Shown: positions 35,124 through 45,815, counted from the stretch's first letter. The stretch is 64,000 bases of DNA from Pyropia haitanensis (GCA_008729055.1 SDUX01000004.1:5100559-5164558); one strand, 5' to 3'. A program made the numbers and translations. Notes: generated from the sequence alone by a model not told the origin.

Positions 35124-36421
35124 CATTGGCTCGTGTGGCTGGCGGCGGTGCCGGTACCAGTGGCGGCGGCGGTCGCCGCCGCCGCCACCGCGGCCGCCGC
35201 CACAGCGGGGGAGAGGGTGGCAGGGGGTCGCCACGAGGGTGCCGCCGCCGAGCGGCTGGACGGGTACGCCCGTGCCGCGGTGCCCACAGGGCGTGCCGGC
35301 TGTGGGCGTCTGGGTGGCGGCGGCTGCCGAGGGGCTGGCCACGGAACCGGGGAGGGCGGACACCGCGGCGTGGCGCGGCGCGGCGGGGGCGCCTGCCGCG
35401 CCGCCTCCCCTTCCCTCCCCCCCCCCCCCCCCCCGCCGCTCCGCCAGTGTCCACGTCGAGCGGCAGCATCTCTTTGGGGTTGCCGCCGGCGGCGCTCCAC
35501 CGGCCGCGCGGCTGCGGGCGGCGCGGCGAGGCGGGCGCCCGCGGCCGCGTGCCGGGTGGACGCGGACCGCGGCGCCAAAGCGGGTCTCGGTCGAGCGGCG
35601 GCCGCGATGGGGCGGTTGTCCCGCCGCGTGGGTGCGGGGGTCCGCAGCGTCCGCACGCGGTCGGGCGCCACGTGGGGTGGCGGCCGCCCCGAGGATGGGC
35701 GGCGACGACGCTGACGCCAAGCGCGCTCGCGGGCAGCCCCTTCCAAGGGAGGGCGAGGGCAAGGCACGGGAGGGAGCAGGATGGCCAGCCGCGGGCGGGC
35801 GTGGGGCGCAGCGACGCTGGCGTTTTCGATCCAAGGGCAGGGCGACACCGCGGCGGTGGTTGCCTTCTTGGCCGGGCTGGCGGGCGACCGCCTCGCGCGC
35901 GCGCTGCGCACGCTGTTGCTCGGGTGGGAGAGGGGGGCGGAGGGCGGCCACCAGAGAGCGGGTTGCTGGGCTGGCCGGGGAGCGTGTCAAGAGAAAGCCC
36001 GTGCATGCGGCAGCGTGCCAATACAAACAGAGGGTACCCGTGTGGCGGACCCCCGCCAAAAAAAAAAGAGGGAGCCGACGCGTTGGACCGTGCTGCGCCT
36101 GCCCAGCCGGGAGTGCCGTCCCCCACCCGCGGTCCCGTGCCCGTCCACGCCTCAGCCACACCCCACGCAGCCCCCGCCGTACCGACGCCGCACGCGCTCG
36201 CGCGTGCTGTGGAAGGGATGAACGGACAGTGGCGGTTCCAGAGGCCCTTGTGGGGACGCGCATGGTAGGCAGGGGAGCGGGTGGGGCGGGCGGTTCGAGA
36301 AGCAGCACCACCGGCCAACCGTCAAGCCTAGTTCCGCATCGGCGTTCCCAACGACGCCGCCTGCAGGCGGCGGCCACGTCGCGGACAAAAAAAAGTAAAG
36401 ACGGAGGACGGAGGGGAGGCA
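34597..36421. other. Convergent intergenic region, no gene recognised
   Basis: GC-rich and low complexity with C-runs at 34705-34725, 34811-34823, 34852-34864 and 35418-35434. Several long stop-free frames on both strands lack any family signature. The 120 bases next to the PCYT2 stop have ordinary composition with an A-tract at 36387-36396. Confidence 0.4.
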
Positions 36422-38143
36422 CTACAACTCCTGGACAAACTCCTTGTTGTCGAGGTAGGCAGCTTCTTGCTTGGTCTTCTTGTTGTTCCGCTTCAGGTAC
36501 GACTCGCGGTTCGTCACGATCCGGTCCAGGATGCCCATGACCGTCAGGTTGCTCTTGGACACCACCTCTTGGTAGATGCCCAGCTCTTTGGGCACACTGT
36601 ACGCATCCAGCCCCATGTCCGTGCCTAGCTGCTCCACGTCAAAGTGGCTACCATGGACAACCAGACTGATGTTCATCGTCCGCACCATATCCTCCGTCAC
36701 CGCCCACGGCGCGCCAATAATCACCTCGTCCACGTACTTGCACGACAGGACCGACAGGGTGCGCTCGTGGAGGTTCATGATGGGGAAGTTGCGGCCCTTG
36801 TGGGCGTTCACCGTCGCGTCGTCGTGAATGCCAACTAGCAAAAAGTCGCCGAGCGCGCGCGCCGCCGCGAGCGTCTCGATGTGGCCGCAGTGAAACATGT
36901 CAAAGGCGCCGTCAATGTACACGACCCGGTCGCCCGGCTGGAGCGCCCGCCCGCCGCCCGCAAATTGGATCAGCCGGCGGGTGGTGGGCAAGAACGTGGA
37001 TACCCGCGTGAACGGCTGGTCCTTGCCGCGCCCCTCAGCCAGCTGCCGCACGTCCTCCTCCTTGGCGGCCACCCCCGACGACGACGCTCGGCGCGCGGCC
37101 ACTGGTGGCACCGACGAGCTCACCGACGGGGAGCGGGTCGCCACACCGTTGGGAACACCCGCCACAGACTCCCTCTCCCGCCGCTCCCAGGTAGCTTTTG
37201 CAACGCGCGCCGCCTCGGAGATCTCTGCGCGCTCGCTCCGCGTGTCCTCATCCGCGTCCTCTGGCGCGCCCAGCGAGCCCTGCGTCAGTGCCGGTGAAGC
37301 ATCCAGCCGCAAAGGTGGCAGGGAAGAGGCCAGCACAGGCGTGCTGGGGATGGAGTTGGCCAGCAGCGGGGGCGACGTGGCATTGCCGGACGCATCCAGG
37401 TGATGGTCGCGGGTGCACAGCAGCATCCGCCCGACAATGTCTGTCGACGACACGCCCTCGGTACGCTTCACAGTCCTGAAGCGTCCCTGCTCCTTGACCG
37501 CCGCGTACACATCCTGCCCGTCCTTCCCAATGCACGGGTCGTCGCCGTGGACAATAAAGTCAATGTGGTGCTCGGTGATTAGCTTGTCCAGAAACTCAGG
37601 AGTGACCTCGTACGGCACGTCCACGAGCACCTCGTCCACCCACTTGACGCTCTCCACCGCCATCAGCCGCTCGTGGTCCGTCATCACCGGCGGGCCCTTG
37701 TGGGCCATAATCTCCACCGTCGGGTTGATGCCCACGACAAGCACATCGCCCAGGGCCTTGGCCTGCCGCAGGGCATTGGCATGGCCAAAGTGCATCATGT
37801 CAAAGCAGCCATCCATGTACACCCGGATAGGCTTGTGCGGCTCCCTGGCCGCCTCCTCCTTGGCCTGGCGGGCAAACTTGGCGCGGAAGTAGCTCTTCAC
37901 ACAGCCGTACACAACCCGAGCCGCGACAAGGGCGTCCAATACATAGTAAGCAGTTGTGGTGTTGGATGACGCTGCCTCACCGCCGGCACCGCTGCCAGCT
38001 GTCGTCACGTCCATGGTGGCGCCGGAACTGGGAGCGAAGACCGGCTCGATGCCGTCGTTGGGGACAGCGCCACCGCGCACACCGAGGGTGCCGCGTCCAC
38101 GATTGACGCGAAACCGACAAAGATCCGGCTCGAAAGCTGACAA
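36422..38143 (-). CDS. PCYT2: Ethanolamine-phosphate cytidylyltransferase
   Basis: Makes CDP-ethanolamine from CTP and phosphoethanolamine in the Kennedy pathway for phosphatidylethanolamine. Single exon, 573 residues from 38143 or 530 from the in-frame ATG at 38014 (MDVTTAGSG). Two cytidylyltransferase domains are visible. The first has YMDGCFDMMHFGHANALRQA and RTEGVSSTDIVGRM; the second has YIDGAFDMFHCGHIETLAAA. Both HxGH catalytic motifs are present. A Ser/Ala/Glu-rich linker joins the domains (about 110 residues). A hydrophobic stretch near residue 65 (YYVLDALVAARVVYG) may be a membrane anchor, as in plant PECT at the outer mitochondrial membrane. The C-terminal tail is Lys-rich. Codon use is balanced and no frame break is needed. 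Confidence 0.95.
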   Translation of the reverse strand: MSAFEPDLCRFRVNRGRGTLGVRGGAVPNDGIEPVFAPSSGATMDVTTAGSGAGGEAASSNTTTAYYVLDALVAARVVYGCVKSYFRAKFARQAKEEAAREPHKPIRVYMDGCFDMMHFGHANALRQAKALGDVLVVGINPTVEIMAHKGPPVMTDHERLMAVESVKWVDEVLVDVPYEVTPEFLDKLITEHHIDFIVHGDDPCIGKDGQDVYAAVKEQGRFRTVKRTEGVSSTDIVGRMLLCTRDHHLDASGNATSPPLLANSIPSTPVLASSLPPLRLDASPALTQGSLGAPEDADEDTRSERAEISEAARVAKATWERRERESVAGVPNGVATRSPSVSSSVPPVAARRASSSGVAAKEEDVRQLAEGRGKDQPFTRVSTFLPTTRRLIQFAGGGRALQPGDRVVYIDGAFDMFHCGHIETLAAARALGDFLLVGIHDDATVNAHKGRNFPIMNLHERTLSVLSCKYVDEVIIGAPWAVTEDMVRTMNISLVVHGSHFDVEQLGTDMGLDAYSVPKELGIYQEVVSKSNLTVMGILDRIVTNRESYLKRNNKKTKQEAAYLDNKEFVQEL

Positions 38144-38597
38144 GTCCAGTGTCGAAGCCGTGTCGCGGCCCTTCCTGTGTCACTTACAGCAATTTTGTCC
38201 AATTTTTACGTGGCAGACTGTCAATTCTCGTGGACGGCATCCAACGGTCGGTCCGCATCAGATCTGACGTCATGACTTACGCGCCTCGTGACTGCTCCTC
38301 GCGCGACCCGTACAATTCGTACGTCCGAAAGATCCACGGCGAGACCAGGCGCAAGCCCCCATCGGTGCGCTTCCGGAACGCCCACGGTCTGCAGGTGGGC
38401 GACGGCAAGTGGTGGCGCGGCGTAGCAGCCGACAGCAGAGCCCATGGTCGTGGCACCGGCGCCTTGCCTAGCGAGAGCGGCTCATCAGCGGCGTGGCGTC
38501 GTCACCAGACACCGCCAGCACCGTCGATACCGCCACCCGCGCTACCCCCACCGTCGCCACCGCCGCTTCGACCGTATTGCTCATCCGTGTGGCAAAG

Positions 38598-38742
38598 GCG
38601 TCCACGCTGCCGTCTGTTGTTGTCGCGCGTCGCCACGCTGTGGCCGTGGACCGTCCTCGCCGCGGTCGAAGGGCGTCCACACTGCCGTCTGTTGTTGTCG
38701 CGCGTCGCCACGCTGTGGTCGTGGACCGTCCTCGCCGCGGTC
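38598..38742. repeat. 75-bp tandem duplication, about 1.9 copies
   Basis: Copies begin at 38598 and 38673, each GCGTCCAC then CTGCCGTCTGTTGTTGTCGC, with only two or three substitutions. The period is a multiple of three, so it does not break reading frames. Confidence 0.85.
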
Positions 38743-40721
38743 ACTGCGATTCCTCGCTTGACCGGTTGCCGGCTGCGAGGCCGGGACGGCGCGGCTACCG
38801 CCGTCACCCACCGCAGCCTTGGCGCCCCCGTGACCTCGTGGACGCCCATGGCCGCAGCGACAGCAACAACCAGATGAGCAAGAAGCGGCCGCGGTGTCGC
38901 TGACATGTTGCTGCGCACTACGCGCCGCTGCTGCCGCCACTGTTGTCGCTACAGCGGCCACCGCGGTAATCGCTCAGTTCAGCCCTGGGGGCGCTGGCAA
39001 TGTTGGCAGTGGCGGCACTAAGAATGTGGCGGCAACAGGGCGTCGTCTGCGTGCACCGCAGCCCTCCTCGCCGTCGGCGCAACAAACGCCGACGCAGCAT
39101 CGGCCAGGGCGGCACACCTGTCCGTGCCCCGCCCCCTACCCGGGGCTGTCGCCAATCCAATTCCCCTTACGCGCCGCCATATCGTGGGCCACATACGGCA
39201 GGCGGCACAGACGCCCCAACAGCGGCCCGGGCGACAGCACGCCGCACCACCCACTACCCAGTACCAGAAGCACGCCCGTAGACACAGAAGCCCTGTTCGC
39301 CGGCCGCTTCTCTCCCCACAGTGTGGCACGTACGTGTCACCTCGCCGCGCCCGCCGTCGTGCGATGGCGGTGGTGGCGGCGGCGGCGGTGGCGGTGTCGG
39401 TGGCGGCGGCGTGCAGCGGCATGCTATCGCCGCGGTCCAACGATAGCCGTTGTCGCCGCCGCGCTCCTCCCACGCCGCGGTCGCCGCGAGGCTGGCTGCC
39501 TCCCCCACCGCGCAAAGTTCAGCCACAGCCGACGCCGCTGCCACCGTCTAAACGGTCTCTTGAACCGGCGCTGCCGACATGTGCCGCGTCCGCCATTGCA
39601 GGGAAGGACGCCGCGTACGCGATGGCAAATACGGCGGCGGCGGAGGTGGTCGCGACGGCAGCAACCGCGTGGGTACGCAGTGGCAGAGGCGTCGATGGCG
39701 GTGGCGGCGGCGGCGGCGACAAGGGTATCGCGGGATCGATGCCTCTGCCGCCGCCGCCGTCGTCAGCGCCATCGTCGACCATGACGTCCCTGACCACCGT
39801 TCGGCCCTCGCGGTCGGTCCTGGCCGCCGTCCGCCCAACGTGTCGGTGACGACCGGCTCAAGGTGCAGTGGGTGCGAGGCGCCGCCCGCCGCGCGCGCTC
39901 GAGCGGAAGTATAGTCCGCTCCACGCCATGGGTGGGTGGGGAAGCCAGCAGTGGTGGCGGCGGCGACGATGGCGTCTGCCGCGGCAGCCGTGCCGGTGGC
40001 GGAGTTGACGCCACCACACAACGGACCGCCATGGGCCGCCACCCACAGCTTCGCACTCCATCGCCGAGGACAACCGGGCGGTTGGCGCGCACGGCGTCCG
40101 CCGCCGCCGCCGCCACCGCCGCCGCCGTAGCGTGACGCACCACTCTCCGGCTTTGTGCGATATCCCTGGCAACCCCAACAGGCGGCCCTACCTCTCCGGC
40201 AAGCGCTCTCCCCCCAGATCGAACGTCGGTCCCGGCCCCCCGCCGGCGGTACGAGCACGCGGAATCGGGGCGTGCGCACCGCTGACCTCGCCGCCCATTG
40301 ACGTCCGTCCGGAGCCGCACAATCACTCGCGACGGTGGCAGGAGCAAGTTTGGCGGCGGCGGCGGGGGCGCCTAGCTCAGCCCAGCGACACCTCCAGCGG
40401 GTGTGGACGCGAAGGGCGGAGCGACGTGCGTGGCGGGGCCTGGGCAGGCTGGCGAGCTAGCACGCGGACGAGAGGGCACACCCGCCGACCTCTGCCGCCA
40501 CCACCGCGACTGCCAACGGCAGAGGCGGCCCGGCGGGCAGACGGGTGGAGAGACGTGGGGGGGGGGGGGAGCGTGGGGAGGGGAGCGCCGACGGCGGGAC
40601 GGCGGATGCAATCTAACGAGGGGAAAGGACTGTGGAGCGCTTCAAGCCGAGCCTGCCAGCATCCATCAGCAGAATTGTGCTTCATGCCTCGTACTTTGCT
40701 CATCGCTATTGCTGCTTTCTC

Positions 40722-40880
40722 AAACTTGTCGATTGTGTAAACGTCAAGATCAAGACTGGAAAACAAGCTCTCAGCCATCGATTGAGCCGGATTTGCCCCA
40801 TTGACCAATGGAAAGCTGTCCAGGACCCAGTCTCGTCTTTGATCAGATCGGAAAAAATTGTAAAAAAGAGCAAAAAAAAG
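40722..40880. mobile_element. MITE-like inverted-repeat element, copy B (opposite orientation)
   Basis: The reverse complement of this stretch aligns along its length with copy A (32075-32251). Shared blocks include CCGAT..G.TCAAAG, GACTGGGTC, ATTGGTC, ATCCGGCT, ATGGCTGAGA and the end TTGAGAA..CAGCAATA. Its own ends are inverted repeats of the same type (TTGCTCTTTTTTACAATTTT and TTGCTGCTTTCTCAAACTTG). More diverged than copy A, with an A-tract near 40852-40878. Confidence 0.6.
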
Positions 40881-41753
40881 TGGGATCCACGCGGCCCGAG
40901 GCTGACGCCCACTTTCACCAAGACAGAGAGAGCACTGTGGTTGAACGGTCATGGCAGGCGGGATGAAATCGCGCCGAGCCAACACCACCCGCCAGTCTTC
41001 TCCCGCGCCGCGTCGGGCTCGTGCGGCATCGCCACGGCACCCGCCCCCACCCGCCGCGCGCGTGGTTGCCGCGGCGACCGCATCGCGACTCGATGGGCGG
41101 GACGTCCCCGCATGCGGCGCAAGGCGCCGTAGCCGGGCACAACGCCTGTGGAGCTCTTCCTATGCATCGCCATCCTCGAAGCGGCAGCGCGGCGCATCCG
41201 TCTGCCGCGGGCGATACATCGGCCGGGGCTATGAGGTATGGCAGTTGATTGGTCGGTCGCGGCAGCGCTGCCGCGCGACCGCTACGGAGCGCGGTGCGGG
41301 CATGTTGTCGCGCTCCACCGCTCGTGCGGTGCTGTACCCCTGTTGTGTGGAGCAACGAGCGTGCGGTGGGGGTGAGCGGCCGGCCGGTGGGCACGGTGTT
41401 GCCAAGACACCCCCCCCCCTGTCATGGCGCGCGTGCCCACAGGGGGGGGCGCGCTCCTCTACAACCATCCGTCCGCAACGGCGCGGCGGGTGCCGCTGGC
41501 CATGCCCCCCCGCTCGCCGCAGCGGGGGCGCCACCGGCGGCCGCGCCGCCGCCCACCCCTCCTCCTCCGCGGCGGTGCGCGGCGGTCCACGCCGGCTGGC
41601 CGCGCGCGGGCGTCGCCCTCTGTCGCCCTTGCCGCGGCGCGCCCGTGTCTTGACGGCCGCGCTCGGGTTGACCCGCGGCGGCGGCGGTGGGGGGAGCGGG
41701 CGGGGGGGGGGTGCAGGCACGGCGGGACGCGCCACGGCGGTGGCGGCGACCCG

Positions 41754-44700
41754 ATGGCGCACTGGGTGGCTGCGTGCCTCGGCCACCCCCGCCGCGGCGG
41801 CGGCACCGCCGGCGGCCGCGGCGGCGGCGCGGCAACGTCGGGCGCGCCGATGGCGGCGGCGGCCGCGGCGGCGGCGGGCGGTCGTGTTGCGCTGGTGGCG
41901 GCCGCGGGCGGTGCTGCCGTGCCGTTGGTGGCGACGGCGGCGGCGGCTGGCGTTGGGCTGCCGCCGGCGGTGGCCGGGGATGACGACGCTGCGCGGCGGT
42001 CGGCGGCCGCCGCGGCGGGCCCGTGGGCTGGTGCTACGCTGCCGCCGCCGGGGGGGGGGTCTGCCACGACGGCGGGGCCGTCGCCCGCCGCGGCAGCCGG
42101 TGGTGGTGGCCACGCGCAACCGGTGCCGGGTTTGGCTGTGGCGGCGGCGGGCGGTGGGGGTGGGGACGGCGCCGGCGGCGCCGACGCCGATCAAGGGCAA
42201 ACGGGTGGGGGTGGCACCGCCACGGGAGGCGGCAGCGGCGCGGGCGGTGCCCGTGCCGGCGCCGCCGCCGGTGCGGGCGGCGGGTTTCCACTCGCCTCGT
42301 TTGAGGTGCTGGCGTGCACATCCCGCACACGCGCGCTGCGCCGCCGCACGGTCGTCCACGCGTGCCTCGGCCGCGCGCTGTACCTGGTGTGGGACTCGTC
42401 GGCGGGCGGGGCGGCGCCCGCGTCGGTCGACGCGTTCCGCGCGCGGCGGCCGGTGTGCGTGCGGCTGGAGCGGGGGGCTGGACAGCTGCGGCTGGCGCTG
42501 CCGGCCGACGTGCCGGCCGACGTGCCGGCCGGCGTGGCCGGCACCGGCTGCGTGCTGTGGGTGCGGGGGGTGGAGCAGAGCCCCGTGCCCGGCGGCGGGG
42601 ATCTAGCCGAGCTGACGCTGCTGCTGCAGGCGCCGTCACCGGCGCTGGCCGCGGCGTGGGCGGCCGCCGCCGCGGCGCTGCTCCACCCGTGGCCGTCGCT
42701 GCTGGCGGCGGGCCCGGGCGGGGACGGCCAGCCGGTGGCCGCGGTGGACGCGCTGCTCGCATCGGTGCAACCGCCCCTGTCGCCGGCAAACGAGGCGGCG
42801 CCCAGTGGGGTGGCGGCGGCGCTGGGCACGCGCGCGCGCCGGGCCGTGCTGCTCGCGTCCCACTGGCTGACCCCGCCGACGGCGACCGTCAAGGCTGGCA
42901 CGGGCGCGGCCATGACGGTGGCAGACGCGGTGGACGCGGCCAGTGGCGTGCCCGTGGCGGGGCCCGTGCTCCGCTTGGCGCTGCTCGCCGTGCAAGCCGG
43001 CGCGCTGCTGGTGCTGGCCGATGAGCACGCCGCGATCCGGGTGGCCGTCACGACCCGGTGCGTGGACGTGCTCGCCCGTGTACTACAGCACACCGCCAGC
43101 GCGTTGCAGCGCGACTCGATGCCGCGTGACTCGACGGCCTTTACGGACGTGCACGTCGAGCAGCTGTGTGGGCTGCTGGGGCGCCTCGAGGCGTTGCTGG
43201 GGGCGGTGGAGCGCTCGTATTTTGCCAGCCACGCCGCGGGTATGCTCCTGGACGGCGTCGTGCGTGGGTGGGAGGCGGACCTCAACACGCTGCACGACAT
43301 GGCGCTGGGGCTGACCAAGGACGGCGCGCACCATTACGAGGTGTTGGACAGGGTGGACCAGCTGCACGTCAAGGTGTCCGAGATGGGGCGCTCGGTTGGC
43401 TTGGGCGTCACGGCGGCGGCAGACCTGGCGGACTATGGCGCGCGCTTTACTGCAGGCGTCCCCGACCGGGCGTACGTGGCGGGCGTGGCGACACCGGGTC
43501 GCGCCGAGTACGCCCTCGTCTCTGCCCTGCGGGCGTACGTGAGCAGCGGGGGGCACGAGGCACCCCGGCTGGGCGTGTGTGCGATTGGTGGCAGTGGCAA
43601 GTCCACCGCGTGTGCGGGGGTGGCGGCGTGCGACTTTGTCCGTGAGCACTTCCCCCGGGGTACCATGTGGGTGCAGCTAAGTGACCGCTCCACGCTGCAA
43701 GCCGTGGCGGACGCGGCGGTTGCGCTGGTCTACCGCGTGTGCGGTGCCGGCTGCGCCAGGCGGCTGCTCCGGCTCGAGGTGCACAACGACGTGGTGGCCG
43801 AGGCTGCGCTGCACACACAATCGGTGCCGGCGGCGGAGGCTGCCCAGCAATTGGTCGTGATTGACGACGTGCTCTACTCGAAGCGGGAGCTGCTGCAGCT
43901 GCTGCTGCGCGTCGTGCCGTCGACGACACCCGTCGTGTTTACCACGCGCTCCGAGTCGGTCGTGTCCCTGCTGGGCACCCAGGCGGTGTTCATTGACGGT
44001 CTGCCAGACGAGCACGCGAGGCTGCTGCTGGCGCAGGCGTTGGGCAAGCCGCTACAGGCGGGGGCGGCCCCGTTCTCCGCTGCCGAGGAGGCGGCGTGGG
44101 TGGAGCGGGTGGTGCGCAAGACGGAGGGACACGCGCTGTCGTTGTCGATTGTGGGTGCCATGATTGCTGATCGGGATGGCGCGTGGTTGCACGTCGTGGA
44201 GGCGCTGAACCAGCGGTGGATGGAGCCCGACTTTGGGCTCCCCGATGGCGGCCTGGGACTACAGCCGTCGGTGCGGGCTACGCTGGAAGCGAGCCTGGCG
44301 CTGCTCCCCGACGCGGCGAGTCGCTTGGCGTTTGAAGGCCTCGGCATCCTACCAACCAGCGTGAAGGTTGGCACGCATGTGCTGGCCCGGCTGTGGAGGC
44401 TTCAGATGGACCCTGGAGATGCTGCGGGAGCGCTCTCGGCCGGTCGCGTCGGCGGTGGCGCTGGCAGGTTGATGGAGCGCGCTGACGTGGACCGGCATGT
44501 CAGCCAACTGGTACGGGCGGGGCTGCTGCACCGGGAGGTGGACGTGGTGAGCGGCGTTGTAGACGGCGTCGTCGTGCACCCGGTTGTTTGGGAGTTTGCC
44601 AAGAGCCTACTGGGTGACAACAACTGCCAGCTCTTGCATGGTCGGCTTGTGCGCGACTACGTGGACGAAGTGAACGACGGTGGCGCAGACGAGCACGGGT

Positions 44701-45815
44701 CACGGGCGTACCCGTATTGGAAAACACGAGACGATGGGTACTGGTTTGACCACGTGGCCTACCACGCGGCGGCCTGTGGCGACGTCTCTGCACTGGTGCC
44801 GCTGATGAGGCGGAGCTGGCGGCGAGCTCGTGTGCGGACCGGTTCGGCACTGGCCTACCAGGCTGACGTGGAGGTTGTGCTGGCGTCGCTCCTTGCTTGC
44901 GTGGACGATGGTGACCACGAGGTGCAGCGGACGCCGGCGCTGCTGACCAAGGTATACCGAGCACTCTCTGTGGCATACCGTGATAGGGCTGCGGGGAACC
45001 GGGCGGTCAACACAGAGGCGGCGGTGGTCTTTTGCAAGCGAGCACTGAAGGTGTCGACGCGGGATGCGGCGCCGCTCGAGTGGGCATTGACGCAGCACTA
45101 CCTGGGCAACGCGCTCCGCGACCATGTTGGCGGGGACAGGGCGGCCAACGTGGACGCGGCCGTGGCATGCTACGCGCGTGCACTGGAGGTGCGCACGCGG
45201 GATGCGGCGCCGCTGGAGTGGGCGTCGACGCAGTGCTATCTAGGCCGGGTGTACCGTGAGCGCGTGAGCGGGGACAGGGCGACCAATGTGGAGGCGGCCA
45301 TTGCCTGCTTCGAGCGTGTGCTGAAGGTTTTTACGCGGGAGGAAACGCCGCTGGAGTGGGCGGCGGCGCAGTGCAAGATGGGCAGCGCCATCTTTGACCG
45401 CGTGGGCGGCGACAAGGCGGCCAACGTGGAGGCGGCCATCGCGTGCTATGAGCGTGCGCTGGGCGTGCGGACGCGGGCGGCGGCGCCGCTCGAGTGGGCA
45501 CGCACGCAGTGCGATCTGGGCACCGCGTACAGCGAGCGGGTGGGCGGCGACGCGGCGGCCAACGTGGCCGCGGCGATTGCGTGCTACGAGCGGGCGCTGG
45601 AGGTGCAGACGCGGGACGCGGCGCCGCTCGAGTGGGCGCGCACGGCGTTCCACCTGAGCTTGCGACTGTCGGACGCGGCGCGGTGGTCCGCGGCGCTGGC
45701 GACCGCCCGTGCCGTACACGAGTCTGGTTTGGTGGGCGTGGCGGCGGTCGAGAGTGAGGAGCGCCTGGAGCGCCTGGTGGCCTTTTTGGAGACCAAGGTG
45801 GCTGAGCAGCGTTGA
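41754..45815 (+). CDS. NLR-like protein: PH-like, helical bundle, NB-ARC ATPase, TPR repeats
   Basis: Large STAND-type signalling ATPase. From ATG 41754 it is 1,353 residues; the frame is open from 41424, and 41850 is another possible start. After a Gly/Ala head, residues about 183-312 look PH-like (FEVLACTS, beta-rich, ending in a helix with AAAWAAAAAAL). About 386-520 is all-helical, starting MTVADAVDAASGVPVAGPVL, and resembles HeLo/MLKL/RPW8-type bundles. NB-ARC: P-loop CAIGGSGKST (about 609-618), Walker B LVVIDDV (about 699), VVFTTRS (about 727), GLPL-like GHALSLSIVG (about 791). A winged-helix-like part follows, then five 46-residue TPR-like units (APLEWA..Q...G.A....VGGD.AANV.AAIACYERALEV), spaced as in cyanobacterial TPR proteins. 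Predicted ligand-triggered oligomerising sensor. Cell-death or defence function is inference. A partial second copy lies at 62.4-64.0 kb. Confidence 0.8.
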   Translation: MAHWVAACLGHPRRGGGTAGGRGGGAATSGAPMAAAAAAAAGGRVALVAAAGGAAVPLVATAAAAGVGLPPAVAGDDDAARRSAAAAAGPWAGATLPPPGGGSATTAGPSPAAAAGGGGHAQPVPGLAVAAAGGGGGDGAGGADADQGQTGGGGTATGGGSGAGGARAGAAAGAGGGFPLASFEVLACTSRTRALRRRTVVHACLGRALYLVWDSSAGGAAPASVDAFRARRPVCVRLERGAGQLRLALPADVPADVPAGVAGTGCVLWVRGVEQSPVPGGGDLAELTLLLQAPSPALAAAWAAAAAALLHPWPSLLAAGPGGDGQPVAAVDALLASVQPPLSPANEAAPSGVAAALGTRARRAVLLASHWLTPPTATVKAGTGAAMTVADAVDAASGVPVAGPVLRLALLAVQAGALLVLADEHAAIRVAVTTRCVDVLARVLQHTASALQRDSMPRDSTAFTDVHVEQLCGLLGRLEALLGAVERSYFASHAAGMLLDGVVRGWEADLNTLHDMALGLTKDGAHHYEVLDRVDQLHVKVSEMGRSVGLGVTAAADLADYGARFTAGVPDRAYVAGVATPGRAEYALVSALRAYVSSGGHEAPRLGVCAIGGSGKSTACAGVAACDFVREHFPRGTMWVQLSDRSTLQAVADAAVALVYRVCGAGCARRLLRLEVHNDVVAEAALHTQSVPAAEAAQQLVVIDDVLYSKRELLQLLLRVVPSTTPVVFTTRSESVVSLLGTQAVFIDGLPDEHARLLLAQALGKPLQAGAAPFSAAEEAAWVERVVRKTEGHALSLSIVGAMIADRDGAWLHVVEALNQRWMEPDFGLPDGGLGLQPSVRATLEASLALLPDAASRLAFEGLGILPTSVKVGTHVLARLWRLQMDPGDAAGALSAGRVGGGAGRLMERADVDRHVSQLVRAGLLHREVDVVSGVVDGVVVHPVVWEFAKSLLGDNNCQLLHGRLVRDYVDEVNDGGADEHGSRAYPYWKTRDDGYWFDHVAYHAAACGDVSALVPLMRRSWRRARVRTGSALAYQADVEVVLASLLACVDDGDHEVQRTPALLTKVYRALSVAYRDRAAGNRAVNTEAAVVFCKRALKVSTRDAAPLEWALTQHYLGNALRDHVGGDRAANVDAAVACYARALEVRTRDAAPLEWASTQCYLGRVYRERVSGDRATNVEAAIACFERVLKVFTREETPLEWAAAQCKMGSAIFDRVGGDKAANVEAAIACYERALGVRTRAAAPLEWARTQCDLGTAYSERVGGDAAANVAAAIACYERALEVQTRDAAPLEWARTAFHLSLRLSDAARWSAALATARAVHESGLVGVAAVESEERLERLVAFLETKVAEQR

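Larger units (their letters stand above)
38144..41753. other. Long intergenic region, repeats and one MITE-like copy, no firm gene
   Basis: Contains a 75-bp tandem duplication (38598-38742) and Ala/Arg-coding low complexity (39.3-40.1 kb). MITE-like copy B lies at about 40.72-40.88 kb. An open frame from ATG 38271 (+) begins MTYAPRDCSSRDPYNSYV and could be a small gene divergent from PCYT2, but I recognise nothing in it. A minus-strand frame at 40377-40988 runs through copy B. C- and G-tracts lie near 41411-41421 and 41700-41710, shortly before the NLR-like gene. Confidence 0.35.

Noticed and set aside
40377..40988. Minus-strand frame with protein-like text (DLDVYTIDKFEKAAIAMSKV)
   Set aside because: It runs through MITE-like copy B; the matching part of copy A has stops in the same frame and the ends form inverted repeats, so an element is likelier than a gene.
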